From Sporosarcina quadrami (GTDB lineage Bacteria > Bacillota > Bacilli > Bacillales_A > Planococcaceae): DNA of 64,000 nucleotides. A model generated the notes under the pieces. The model worked only from the letters and a program-made list of their open reading frames with translations. It was not told where the DNA came from and made no database searches. The position numbers were made by a program, and so were the translations under genes. Below, one piece after another: positions 16,657 through 25,377 of the stretch. Position 1 is the stretch's first letter. Each line of letters begins with the position of its first letter. The stretch spans positions 1-64,000 of the forward strand of contig NZ_JACSQN010000015.1 in assembly GCF_014836615.1 (NCBI RefSeq), written 5' to 3'.

Positions 16657-18561
16657 ATGACAACAGAAACTAGAGAGGAACGAAACACACCCGCAGGTTG
16701 GACTGCTCATCTGGAATTAGTTGCAGCCATTTTGTCAGGTGTTTTAATCTTGATAGCTTGGCTAATCGGCAAGAGCGGAGATGAAACGCTATCCATCACT
16801 TTTTACATAATTGCATTTTTAATTGGTGGGTTCGCAAAAGCAAAGGAAGGCATCGAGGAAACAATTGCAGAAAAACAATTGAATGTAGAGATGCTTATGG
16901 TATTCGCTGCAATCGGTTCAGCCATTATCGGTTATTGGGCAGAGGGCGCTATTCTTATTTTCATCTTTGCAATTAGTGGAGCACTGGAAACATATACATT
17001 AAACAAGAGTCATAAGGAAATTTCCGCACTTATGGAAATGCAACCAGAAGAAGCTTGGCTACTGCAAGAAGACGGTTCAACTGTCAGTGTGTCCATCTCT
17101 TCCCTGTCTGTCGGTGCTAAACTTGTTGTAAAACCAGGTGAACGGATTCCTGTAGACGGAGAAATTATTCAAGGAACCACTTCTATTGACATGTCTGCCA
17201 TCAACGGTGAATCTGTTCCTGTAACACGTGGGGTATCCGATGAATTGTTTGCAGGAACGATGAATATAAGCGGTGCCATTCAGATGGAAATGACAAAACC
17301 AAGTACTGATACGTTATTTCAAAAGATTATTACTCTTGTTCAAAATGCACAAAATGAAACGTCACCTTCACAACAGTTTATTGAGAAGTTTGAAGGTACG
17401 TATGTAAAAATTGTATTGTTCACCGTTTTTATCATGATGTTTTTGCCTCATTTCATCTTTGATTGGGATTGGACTACAACATTTTATCGAGCCATTGTTT
17501 TATTAGTTGTCGCTTCCCCATGCGCACTTGTTGCATCTATCATGCCTGCTACTTTGGCTGCTGTGTCTAACGGTGCTAAACGCGGGATTCTGTTTAAAGG
17601 CGGTGTCCACCTTGAGGAATTGGGCTCACTAAAAGCAATTGCATTCGATAAAACAGGAACACTGACGACAGGAAAACCTGTTGTAACGGACTTTCATGTC
17701 CGAAAAGGCGCAGATTCTGAAAAGACGTTATCAATTTTATCAAGCATTGAAGCGCAATCTAATCATCCACTCGCTACTGCAATTGTTGCATACGCGGAAG
17801 GCCAAGGCGTTATTACTAGAGAAAGCCCTCAAATAGAAGATGTACCAGGCTATGGCCTTCGTGCAACAGTGGAGAACAAAGAAATACTCGTCGGTAATCC
17901 AAGGTTTGTCGGCGAAACTGAAACCGCTGATTTTCATGATGGAATTATTGACAAACTCTACGGAGAAGGTAAAACAGTTGTTTTCATGAAAGATGATTTA
18001 GGTATAGTTGCGACAATTGCGTTAAAAGATACGTTAAGACCTGAAGCGATTCAGGCAATTAAAGATTTAAGTGCGTTAGGCATCCAATCTATTATGTTAA
18101 CCGGTGACAATGAGCAAACTGCAAACGCCATTGCTACAGAAGCTGGTCTCGACAGGTATGTCTCTGAATGTCTACCCGAAATGAAAGTAAATCATCTGAA
18201 GGAATTGCTAAAAGAATACGGAGCAGTAGGTATGGTAGGAGACGGTATTAATGACGCCCCTGCCCTAGCAACCGCCACTTCCGGTATTGCTATGGGAGAA
18301 GGAACGGATGTAGCGCTTGAAACGGCAGATGTCATCCTTATGCAAAATGATTTGACACGCATTTCCTATGCGGTGAAAGTTTCAAAGAAAATGCAGCGAA
18401 TCATTAAGCAGAATGTGTTCTTTTCTGTTGCTGTTATCGCGGTTCTCATCATTTCAAACTTCATGCAAGTTGTAGATTTGCCGCTTGGCGTAATTGGTCA
18501 TGAAGGAAGTACGATTCTTGTCATTTTAAACGGATTGCGTCTGTTGAATAAAGTAAGCTAA
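16657..18561 (+). CDS. pfeT: Heavy-metal P-type ATPase, PfeT/ZosA-like
   Basis: P1B-type ATPase of 634 residues with no N-terminal metal-binding domain. The membrane ion motif is SPC (VVASPCALVASIMP), the P1B-4 signature of iron, cobalt or zinc exporters; phosphorylation site DKTGTLT (Asp331), SNHPLATA and GDGINDAPAL are intact. Start and TM region closely resemble B. subtilis PfeT (formerly ZosA), a PerR-regulated ferrous-iron efflux pump, and Listeria FrvA, under PerR and Fur. The perfect PerR box upstream agrees, so peroxide- or iron-induced Fe(II) export is likely; Zn or Co transport is the alternative. Confidence 0.9.
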   Translation: MTTETREERNTPAGWTAHLELVAAILSGVLILIAWLIGKSGDETLSITFYIIAFLIGGFAKAKEGIEETIAEKQLNVEMLMVFAAIGSAIIGYWAEGAILIFIFAISGALETYTLNKSHKEISALMEMQPEEAWLLQEDGSTVSVSISSLSVGAKLVVKPGERIPVDGEIIQGTTSIDMSAINGESVPVTRGVSDELFAGTMNISGAIQMEMTKPSTDTLFQKIITLVQNAQNETSPSQQFIEKFEGTYVKIVLFTVFIMMFLPHFIFDWDWTTTFYRAIVLLVVASPCALVASIMPATLAAVSNGAKRGILFKGGVHLEELGSLKAIAFDKTGTLTTGKPVVTDFHVRKGADSEKTLSILSSIEAQSNHPLATAIVAYAEGQGVITRESPQIEDVPGYGLRATVENKEILVGNPRFVGETETADFHDGIIDKLYGEGKTVVFMKDDLGIVATIALKDTLRPEAIQAIKDLSALGIQSIMLTGDNEQTANAIATEAGLDRYVSECLPEMKVNHLKELLKEYGAVGMVGDGINDAPALATATSGIAMGEGTDVALETADVILMQNDLTRISYAVKVSKKMQRIIKQNVFFSVAVIAVLIISNFMQVVDLPLGVIGHEGSTILVILNGLRLLNKVS

Positions 18562-18563
18562 AT

Positions 18564-18609
18564 AAAAAATGAGCAATGCATGTCAGACGACAGCATTGCT
18601 CATTTTTTT
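18564..18609. terminator. Bidirectional terminator between pfeT and yihY
   Basis: AAAAAATGAGCAATGC pairs with GCATTGCTCATTTTTTT, with U-runs on both strands. The hairpin includes the last codons of the minus-strand yihY-like gene. Confidence 0.88.
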
Positions 18610-19569
18610 CGCTTTCTTTGCTTGTGCACGGTCTTCCATAACTGCATTTAACAACCCGCCAAGCAGGAGTATAATAGCTGACAAGTATAACCACATCATA
18701 AGGACTATGATCGCTCCAATACTTCCATAAGTAGCTGAATAACTTGCAAAGTTTCCTACATAGAATGCGAATGCCAACGACGTAAGTATCCATCCTGTAG
18801 CAGCAAATATCGCACCTGGAATCGCACTGATGAAATGGATCTTTTTATTCGGTACTATCCAGTAAAGTGTAACAAAAACCATGAAGATGAGAATTGGTGG
18901 TAAAATCAATCGTATTTTCGACCATAACTTCAAAAATCCTTCTTCCATTCCAAAATACGAAAATGCCAATGAACCGATTTGTTCACCAAACACCGGCAAT
19001 AGAAGCATTACGATTAACACACCAATTAGTGCTACCGTGAAAATAACAGACATCCCTCTTGCAACTAAAAATGGTCTGGATTCTTCTACATAATAAGATT
19101 GATTTAATCCTTTTATGATTGCATTCATCCCTTTAGAAGCCGACCAAATAGTTGCCAACGCACCAATAGAGAGCAAACCGCCATTTCTGTTTTTCAATAT
19201 ATCCGCTAATGTATCACGCAAAAGCGTATAGACACCTTCTGGGGCATAGTCGCGTATTAACAGAAAAATTTGGTTTTGATCAATATTTAAAAAAGGCAAT
19301 AATGTCATTAAGAAGATTAGTAGAGGAAATAGCGACAACAGGAAAAAGAAGGCTAATTGAGAGCCTAGTCCTGTAATATCAACATTTTTGAGTCTCACTA
19401 GTAGTTCTTTCCAGAAGCCATTCGTCGTCGTAACGTCGAATTTGTCTATCTCCCCTTCTTTAACGTCATCGATAAAGCCCATAATCTTAGAATTATTCAT
19501 GAAGCTGCTTATTTTCTTCAGTTTTGTGTTGTCTTCTTCTTTTGGAGTTGACGGCTCGCGTGTTTTCAC
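18583..19569 (-). CDS. YihY/BrkB family membrane protein (YfkH-like)
   Basis: Polytopic inner-membrane protein of the YihY/UPF0761 family, about 328 residues, function unknown. About six helices start near residue 80 of the longest frame; family signatures include GLGSQLAFFFLLSLFPLLIF, SASKGMNAIIKGLNQSYYV and SYSATYGSIGAIIVLMMWLY. A charged N-terminal tail precedes them. I favour GTG at 19569 (AAAGGAGTG upstream); an ATG at 19596 overlaps the upstream ytxH stop as ATGA and is an alternative by coupling. Cotranscribed with the YtxH gene. Confidence 0.87.
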   Translation of the reverse strand: MKTREPSTPKEEDNTKLKKISSFMNNSKIMGFIDDVKEGEIDKFDVTTTNGFWKELLVRLKNVDITGLGSQLAFFFLLSLFPLLIFLMTLLPFLNIDQNQIFLLIRDYAPEGVYTLLRDTLADILKNRNGGLLSIGALATIWSASKGMNAIIKGLNQSYYVEESRPFLVARGMSVIFTVALIGVLIVMLLLPVFGEQIGSLAFSYFGMEEGFLKLWSKIRLILPPILIFMVFVTLYWIVPNKKIHFISAIPGAIFAATGWILTSLAFAFYVGNFASYSATYGSIGAIIVLMMWLYLSAIILLLGGLLNAVMEDRAQAKKAKKMSNAVV

Positions 19570-19592
19570 ATTTGACTCACTCCTTTTTGAGC

Positions 19593-19970
19593 TCATAACT
19601 TTTTTGGTTCATTTTTTACAAGCGGGTCTTTTACAAGGTCCTTGTACTCTTCTTTTGATTCAACAAATGCTTCTTTTGTTTCGGAAACAAGTTCTTTCAC
19701 TTGTGGAGTAAGTGTTTTTAATTCTTGAACTTGAGTTTTTATATATGCTGCATCACCTGAAAATTGTTCATAGATGGAGACATACTTGTCCTTCGTATTT
19801 TGTAATTTAAGTTTTAGTTCTTCCGGGTTTCTTGAATAGAAGCCAATCTGTTTCGTCATTCTGTTAGACGTGTCCAAAACATGACTGCGAGTACTCTTAT
19901 CAAGCATGCTGACCGCCGCACCTGCCAACGCTCCTGTTATAATAAATAAACTGAATTTGCTCTTACCCAC
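19593..19970 (-). CDS. YtxH domain protein
   Basis: A 125-residue protein with one N-terminal membrane segment (FSLFIITGALAGAAVSML) and a long charged helical cytoplasmic tail rich in Lys and Glu, the layout of YtxH general-stress proteins. Function is unknown. The start is GTG at 19970 with AGGAGGGG upstream. The stop overlaps the possible ATG of the YihY-like gene, so the pair forms an operon of envelope proteins. Confidence 0.75.
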   Translation of the reverse strand: MGKSKFSLFIITGALAGAAVSMLDKSTRSHVLDTSNRMTKQIGFYSRNPEELKLKLQNTKDKYVSIYEQFSGDAAYIKTQVQELKTLTPQVKELVSETKEAFVESKEEYKDLVKDPLVKNEPKKL

Positions 19971-20201
19971 TAAAAATCCCCTCCTATGGTATCTAAATAT
20001 GCATATATCATTATACCCCTAGTTTAGAAAAACAAACAATCTTGTCGAAAATTGAAAATAGTACTTGACTAATTTGTCTAAGTTTCGGAATATTAGTAAT
20101 AACAACTATTCATAGTTAACTATAGGAGGGATTTCGGAGAGAGAATTACTAACTAGAGATTGGATGAATCTAGCAGTGTAGATAAACGAGGGGGCTATGG
20201 A

Positions 20202-21602
20202 ATGGAGAAAACAATGGAAAAGGTATTGGAATTTTTAAACACGGCAAGTAATTTTATTTGGGGACCGCCATTACTCATCCTTTTAGTAGGAACAGGGATA
20301 TTTTTAACAATTAGGCTTGGAGTCATACAACTTCGATTATTACCATATTCTCTTAAACAGGTATTTTCCCGTAAGCATAATAAAAAATCTGAAGGTGACA
20401 TTACTCAATTCCAGGCGTTGATGACTGCAATGGCAGCAACAGTAGGTGTCGGAAATATTGTCGGTGTCGCTACCGCCGTTGTTATGGGTGGTCCTGGAGC
20501 AATCTTCTGGATGTGGATTGCTGGCTTTTTCGGAATGGCTACAAAGTATGGTGAAGCGATACTCGCTGTCAAATACCGTGTGAAAGATTCCAAAGGTCGT
20601 ATGGCTGGAGGGCCAATGTATTACTTGGAACATGGTCTAAAGCAAAAATGGCTTGGCGTGTTATTTGCGATTTTCGGTGCCCTTGCTGCATTCGGTATCG
20701 GTAACGGAACACAATCTAAAGCTGTTGCAGAAGCTTTGTATAATACGTTTAACGTACCAAACTGGATTTCGGGCATTGGTTTATTAATTTTCGGTGCACT
20801 CGTCATCCTTGGCGGAATCAAATCAATTGGTCGCGTTACAGCTTTCTTTGTTCCGATCATGGCCTTATTCTATTTTATCGCTGGTGCAGTTGTTATGGTC
20901 ATGAATTTCAATCTGGTCCCTGGAGCTTTTGCACTTATTTTCAGCGATGCTTTCACTGGACAAGCCGTAGCTGGTGGAGCTATCGGGGCAGTTATCCGTT
21001 TCGGTGTTGCTCGTGGACTGTTCTCAAACGAAGCAGGGCTTGGTTCAGCACCGATTGCCGCTGCTGCTGCAAAGACGGATATGCCTGGTCGCCAGGCACT
21101 CATTTCCATGACTCAAGTGTTGTTTGATACATTAATCATTTGTTCAATTACAGGGGTTACAATCGTCATGTCTGGTCAATGGAAAGACGATAGCATCGGT
21201 TCTGGAGCATTAACTTCTGCAGCATTTGGGCATTTCCTCGGTGGAGCAGGTCCAATTGTTGTCACTATCGGTCTCGTGTTCTTTGCAACTTCTACGATTT
21301 TAGGATGGAGTTATTATGGAGAAAAATGCTTCCAATACTTATTCCCAAAAGAAGGAGCAGTTCTAGCATACCGCATTGCTTTCGTTGCCTTTATCATGGT
21401 AGGAGCAGTCGTATCGCTCGATGTTGTGTGGACACTTGCAGATGTATTGAACGGATTGATGGCTATTCCGAACTTAATTGGTCTTCTTGGATTGTCTGGT
21501 GTCATTGTATTAGAGACAAAGCGGTTCAAAAAGAAAATCGAAGAAGAGAAAGAAGCAGAAAAGCTTGGACGTTCAACATCTGTTGACAGCGCGTCAAAAT
21601 AA
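20202..21602 (+). CDS. alsT: Alanine or glycine:cation symporter (AlsT-like)
   Basis: AGCS-family sodium/amino-acid symporter of about 466 residues with some eleven predicted helices. Family signatures are visible: WGPPLLILLVGTGIFLTIRLG near the N-terminus, TVGVGNIVGVATAVVMGGPGA, and GLFSNEAGLGSAPIAAA. ATG at 20202 has CGAGGGGG upstream; a TTG at 20160 and an ATG at 20214 are alternatives. Relatives import alanine, glycine or glutamine with Na+; specificity cannot be read. The 20070-20200 leader contains a 12-base palindrome (20112-20123) of unknown meaning. Confidence 0.92.
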   Translation: MEKTMEKVLEFLNTASNFIWGPPLLILLVGTGIFLTIRLGVIQLRLLPYSLKQVFSRKHNKKSEGDITQFQALMTAMAATVGVGNIVGVATAVVMGGPGAIFWMWIAGFFGMATKYGEAILAVKYRVKDSKGRMAGGPMYYLEHGLKQKWLGVLFAIFGALAAFGIGNGTQSKAVAEALYNTFNVPNWISGIGLLIFGALVILGGIKSIGRVTAFFVPIMALFYFIAGAVVMVMNFNLVPGAFALIFSDAFTGQAVAGGAIGAVIRFGVARGLFSNEAGLGSAPIAAAAAKTDMPGRQALISMTQVLFDTLIICSITGVTIVMSGQWKDDSIGSGALTSAAFGHFLGGAGPIVVTIGLVFFATSTILGWSYYGEKCFQYLFPKEGAVLAYRIAFVAFIMVGAVVSLDVVWTLADVLNGLMAIPNLIGLLGLSGVIVLETKRFKKKIEEEKEAEKLGRSTSVDSASK

Positions 21603-21644
21603 TGTGATGATTAGTCCGATGCTAGATGAAGGGCGGACAATAGA

Positions 21645-21866
21645 ATGGATTTATCACAACCAACAACTGAAAATGTAACGTATATGATTGAAAAGATTAA
21701 AGACAAGCTAAGAATGGTCAACGTAGATGCAATGAGACCAGAAAGCTTCAACACTGAGAAGTATGAAGACCTCGTGTACATGTATGAGATGGTTATGAAG
21801 AGGGAAACAATCACTCCAAACGAAATGCAAGCCATCGCTGCAGAACTTGGATCACTACGTAAATGA
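21645..21866 (+). CDS. yfkK: DUF1128 family protein (YfkK-like)
   Basis: A 73-residue acidic helical protein matching the DUF1128 family; [19 protein letters not shown] and [18 protein letters not shown] are its signature parts. Function unknown. The ribosome site (AAGGGCGG) is weak. It follows the symporter gene by 42 bases and may be cotranscribed; a strong terminator follows. B. subtilis yfkK lies close to yfkH, echoing the YihY-like gene nearby here. Confidence 0.85.
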   Translation: MDLSQPTTENVTYMIEKIKDKLRMVNVDAMRPESFNTEKYEDLVYMYEMVMKRETITPNEMQAIAAELGSLRK

Positions 21867-21868
21867 CC

Positions 21869-21912
21869 GATAGCCGGATCGACAGAATCACTGTCGGTCC
21901 GGCTATTTCTTA
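21869..21912 (+). terminator. Terminator after the DUF1128 gene
   Basis: Sixteen-base arms ATAGCCGGATCGACAG and CTGTCGGTCCGGCTAT, pairing with one mismatch, then TTTCTTATTTC. Confidence 0.87.
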
Positions 21913-21930
21913 TTTCAAACTAGATTAGCA

Positions 21931-22083
21931 AAAGAGACTGGGACATTACTAATAAGTCCGTTCCCCTGCGGTCCACTCCCGAATTCCATCAGAATACGTA
22001 TTTGAAAAAGCAGTAAACAGGAAAAATGCATGAAGACAATGATGTCATTCATGCATTTTCACGTTTATTTCCCAGCCTCTTTT
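21931..22083. other. Structured intergenic element with nested inverted repeats
   Basis: Outer arms AAAGAGACTGGGA (21931) and TCCCAGCCTCTTT (ending about 22082) enclose about 125 bases, within which AAAATGCATGA/TCATGCATTTT forms a second hairpin (22022-22059). It lies between the convergent DUF1128 and motB genes. The inner hairpin or the outer arm may terminate motB. The rest has no coding potential that I can see. Confidence 0.5.
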
Positions 22084-22084
22084 A

Positions 22085-22855
22085 TTATTTTTCTACGGCA
22101 GTCCCGTCTTTTAGCACGAGCGGCTGAATAAGCACTTCCACGCGGCGATTTTTACTTCTGCCTTCAGCTGTATCATTAGAAGCTACGGGATGATGTTCTC
22201 CATATCCTTTGACGCTAAAAAGTTGCGGATTCAATTCATTGTTTCCTACGATGATCTTTAAGAAGTTAATGGCGCGCATCATACTCAGTTCCCAGTTATC
22301 GGCAAACTCCCGGCTACTGATTGGGATGTTATCCGTATGCCCCGTTATGACTATTTGACGCGGTTTTTCAAATACTAACAGTTTGGAAATATCTTTTGCG
22401 AGATTCAAGTATTGCGGTTTAATTGAAGCTCTTCCAGTTTCAAAAAGTATATTGTCACGGATAGAAATCAAAAGACCTTCTTCAGTTAACTTCGTTTGAA
22501 ATTGATTTTCCAATTCATGTACAGCAATATATTCATCTAATCTATCTTGTATGGCACTAAGCGATTGCTGATCTTCCAAATAAGAAGTGTTTTCATCAAA
22601 CTCTCCAGTTGCATTGGAATTCTGAGGTACAATGGCTTCTGTGGGCGAAGCGCTATCCATTACACCTGTTCCTCCATCGAATATCTGGTTAAACACTGAA
22701 GACATCTGTTTAAATTTCGCTTCATCAATCGTACTAGAAGCAAATAGGACGATGAACAACGCTAGAAGCAATGTCAACAAATCGGCGTATGGTAGGAGCC
22801 AGGATTCATTAACCTCGCTAGCTTCAATGTGTTTTTTCTTACGTCTCTTCGACAA
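22085..22855 (-). CDS. motB: Flagellar motor stator protein MotB
   Basis: Stator subunit anchoring the motor to peptidoglycan, 256 residues. The single N-terminal helix PYADLLTLLLALFIVLFASS carries the proton-binding Asp25; the C-terminal OmpA-like domain (TGHTDNIPISS, NWELSMMRA, GYGEHHPVASN) binds cell wall. The helix composition is that of proton-driven MotB rather than sodium-driven MotS/PomB. The start is TTG at 22855, nine bases after GGAGG, and overlaps the end of motA by 17 bases, so the pair is translationally coupled. Confidence 0.93.
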   Translation of the reverse strand: MSKRRKKKHIEASEVNESWLLPYADLLTLLLALFIVLFASSTIDEAKFKQMSSVFNQIFDGGTGVMDSASPTEAIVPQNSNATGEFDENTSYLEDQQSLSAIQDRLDEYIAVHELENQFQTKLTEEGLLISIRDNILFETGRASIKPQYLNLAKDISKLLVFEKPRQIVITGHTDNIPISSREFADNWELSMMRAINFLKIIVGNNELNPQLFSVKGYGEHHPVASNDTAEGRSKNRRVEVLIQPLVLKDGTAVEK

Positions 22856-23654
22856 CCTGGCCCGCCTCCTTCTCGCCCGGTGCTTTCGCAGCGAGCTTTC
22901 GACGTTCTTCCATAGACAGATAGGATGCTAATTTCTGTTCGATCACTCGTGGTGCTTCTCCTTCAAGTACTGAGAGGATCCCTTCTATCATCATCATCTT
23001 CTGACGCACTTCTTCTCTTGATTTCCGTTGAAGTTTATTTGCAAATGGATGCCAGAGAACGTACCCCGTGAATATTCCGAGCAACGTAGCGATGAAAGCG
23101 GCAGATATTGCATGTCCAAGCGCATCAATATTATTCATATCCTGTAATGCGGCGATAAGCCCTACTACCGCTCCTAGTACTCCTAAAGTCGGTGCGTACG
23201 TTCCAGCTTGGGAGAATATTTGTGCTCCTCCAGCATGTCGCTGCTCCATAGCCTCTACTTCTTCTGACAACACATCGCGTATATAATCTGCATTTTGTCC
23301 ATCAATTGCAAGCCCAAGACCATTCTTCAAAAATGGATCGGTAACTTCATCGGCTTTTGCTTCTAACGATAAAAGCCCTTCTCGTCTAGCAATATCAGCC
23401 CAGCTAGAAAAAATCCTTATGAGATCAGCATCTGATGTCGATTTTTGTTCTTTGAAAATGACACCGAACAGTTTTGGTACCCTTTGAATCTCTTTCATCG
23501 GAAAAGCGATAACTACAGACGCAATCGTTCCCAAAATTATAATAAGCAATGCAGCCACGTTAAATAGTTTGTCGGGTGTTACACCTTTCATTGTCATACC
23601 AACAAACAATGCAACAAAACCAGTTATTAATCCGAATACGGTTGATTTATCCAC
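22839..23654 (-). CDS. motA: Flagellar motor stator protein MotA
   Basis: Proton-channel stator subunit, 271 residues with four membrane helices. The first two are at about residues 5-22 and 33-50; the loop with conserved charged residues is ARREGLLSLEA; the third and fourth helices contain AGTYAPTLGVLGAVVGLI and ISAAFIATLLGIFTGYVL. The start is GTG at 23654 with GGAGGTACTAAT before it. A motAB pair away from the main flagellar operon is normal for Bacillales and implies a motile cell. Confidence 0.93.
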   Translation of the reverse strand: MDKSTVFGLITGFVALFVGMTMKGVTPDKLFNVAALLIIILGTIASVVIAFPMKEIQRVPKLFGVIFKEQKSTSDADLIRIFSSWADIARREGLLSLEAKADEVTDPFLKNGLGLAIDGQNADYIRDVLSEEVEAMEQRHAGGAQIFSQAGTYAPTLGVLGAVVGLIAALQDMNNIDALGHAISAAFIATLLGIFTGYVLWHPFANKLQRKSREEVRQKMMMIEGILSVLEGEAPRVIEQKLASYLSMEERRKLAAKAPGEKEAGQVVEET

Positions 23655-23829
23655 ATTAGTACCTCCAAGTTTTCCACTCTACTTCTTCTTATTTCGACAT
23701 AAACCATGTAATCTTTAGACTTACTTCATAATTTATAAAGAATAATTCATGGATTTTAGGTATTTTATTCTTTGCCTGTTTCAACTGTCTAGAGTAGTAT
23801 GAATACATACACATATAGGGGGTAATATT

Positions 23830-25062
23830 ATGACGAATTTTGAGCAGAATCTTGAAAACTATGCTGACCTCATTGTTAAGGTCGGTGCTAATATCCAGAA
23901 AGACCAAATCCTTTTCATTAGCGCTTCTATTGAAACCGCAGAGCTTGTACGTAAAGTAGCTGACAAAGCTTATCAAGCAGGTGCTAAGCAAGTTATCGTA
24001 GATTGGGCTGATGATGCATTAACTAGACTGCGCTATGAAAAAGCGCCGGCTAATTCTTTCTCTGATTTCCCAGAGTGGAAAGTGATGGAACGCGAGAAGT
24101 TGGCTGAAGGCGGAGCAGCATTCGTCAGCGTCGTTTCACAAAGTCCTGATTTGTTGAATGGTATTGATTCATCTCGTATTGCAGCTGCACAAAAAGCATC
24201 TGGACAGGCATTGAGCAATTATCGTAAAATGTTGCAAGCTGACCGATTCAGTTGGTGCGTAGTTGCAGCTCCTTCTCAAAGCTGGGCTGCGAAGATGTTC
24301 CCAGAATTGACTGCAGAAGAACAAGTTAAAGCATTATGGGATGCAATCTTCAAAGCAGTCCGTGCAGATCAGGATAATCCTGTAGAAGCATGGAAAACGT
24401 TAGATAAAACGTTAAACGAGAAAGCCGATTACCTTAACGAGAAGGCTTATACAAAATTACACTATGTCGCTCCTGGAACGGACTTGACGATAGAATTGCC
24501 GAAAGGCCATATATGGGCTGGCGGAGGAAGCGTCAACGTGGACGGTAACACTTTCATGGCTAACATGCCAACTGAAGAAGTATTTACAGTTCCGCATAAG
24601 TCCGGTGTAAACGGATATGTAAAAAATACTAAACCTTTAAGCTATGGCGGAAATATCATTGATGATTTCACTATCACGTTTAAAGACGGTGCAATTACGG
24701 AAGTGACAGCAAGTCAAGGCGAAGAAGTACTGAAGCAATTGGTTGATACAGATGAAGGCTCCAAACACTTAGGAGAAGTAGCACTAGTACCAAATGCTTC
24801 ACCGATTTCAGAGTCTGGATTACTATTTTATAACACTCTTTTCGATGAAAATGCATCGAATCATTTGGCAATCGGCAGCGCATATTCTTTCTGTCTAGAA
24901 GGCGGTAAAACGATGTCCACTGAGGAACTTGAAAAACATGGTCTTAATCAAAGTATCACACACGTAGACTTCATGATTGGTTCTGCTGAAATGGATATAG
25001 ATGGTGTTTTAGAAGATGGAACGGTTGAACCTGTATTCCGAAAGGGAAATTGGGCCTTCTGA
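23830..25062 (+). CDS. ampS: M29 family aminopeptidase (AmpS-like)
   Basis: Cytosolic metallo-aminopeptidase of 410 residues, family M29 (thermophilic aminopeptidase/AmpS). An N-terminal Rossmann-like half (KVGANIQKDQILFISASIET) is followed by the catalytic half with conserved acidic and histidine residues in MPTEEVFTVPHKSGVNG, GSKHLGEVALVP, LFDENASNHLAIG and THVDFMIGS, which supply the two-metal site. ATAGGGGG precedes the ATG. Single gene; it would trim amino acids from imported or turned-over peptides, in keeping with the Dpp importer and PepF in this window. Confidence 0.93.
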   Translation: MTNFEQNLENYADLIVKVGANIQKDQILFISASIETAELVRKVADKAYQAGAKQVIVDWADDALTRLRYEKAPANSFSDFPEWKVMEREKLAEGGAAFVSVVSQSPDLLNGIDSSRIAAAQKASGQALSNYRKMLQADRFSWCVVAAPSQSWAAKMFPELTAEEQVKALWDAIFKAVRADQDNPVEAWKTLDKTLNEKADYLNEKAYTKLHYVAPGTDLTIELPKGHIWAGGGSVNVDGNTFMANMPTEEVFTVPHKSGVNGYVKNTKPLSYGGNIIDDFTITFKDGAITEVTASQGEEVLKQLVDTDEGSKHLGEVALVPNASPISESGLLFYNTLFDENASNHLAIGSAYSFCLEGGKTMSTEELEKHGLNQSITHVDFMIGSAEMDIDGVLEDGTVEPVFRKGNWAF

Positions 25063-25167
25063 TTTTAGACACATTTCATAAAAACATTTCAAAGGGCTCT
25101 TTAATTATTACTGTTTTATAGTATAATGGGTTTATAGTAAATAACGATTGTAGAGAGGGGTCTCATA

Positions 25168-25305
25168 ATGGGCTTAATGTTCACTACAGTAATTGGATAC
25201 TCGGTTGTCCTATTGCTTGCCGCTTTATTCACAATGCATTTTCTAGGCAAGGCACTTGATTCTTCCGATGCGGAAAAAATCGATCCGAAGCCAGAAGTAA
25301 AATAA
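25168..25305 (+). CDS. Small membrane protein, 45 residues
   Basis: Short frame with a good ribosome site (AGAGAGGGG) and a strong terminator behind it. The product begins MGLMFTTVIGYSVVLLLAAL, forming one transmembrane helix, and ends in a charged, proline-containing tail (EKIDPKPEVK). I do not recognise the family. A TATAAT-like -10 lies at about 25119. Expression is likely from these signals; function is unknown. Confidence 0.65.
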   Translation: MGLMFTTVIGYSVVLLLAALFTMHFLGKALDSSDAEKIDPKPEVK

Positions 25306-25306
25306 A

Positions 25307-25335
25307 AAAGAGCTGCCACTTGGCAGCTCTTTTGT
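25307..25335 (+). terminator. Terminator after the 45-residue membrane protein
   Basis: Stem AAGAGCTGCCA/TGGCAGCTCTT followed by TTGTTTTT. Confidence 0.9.
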
Positions 25336-25377
25336 TTTTCTGTAAACTTATCTAAACTAGATAATGGAGGTAAACAT

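Noticed and set aside
20112..20123. Perfect 12-base palindrome ATAGTTAACTAT upstream of the alanine symporter, possible operator.
   Set aside because: No known regulator pattern matches it and short AT palindromes are common; kept only as a remark in the gene entry.
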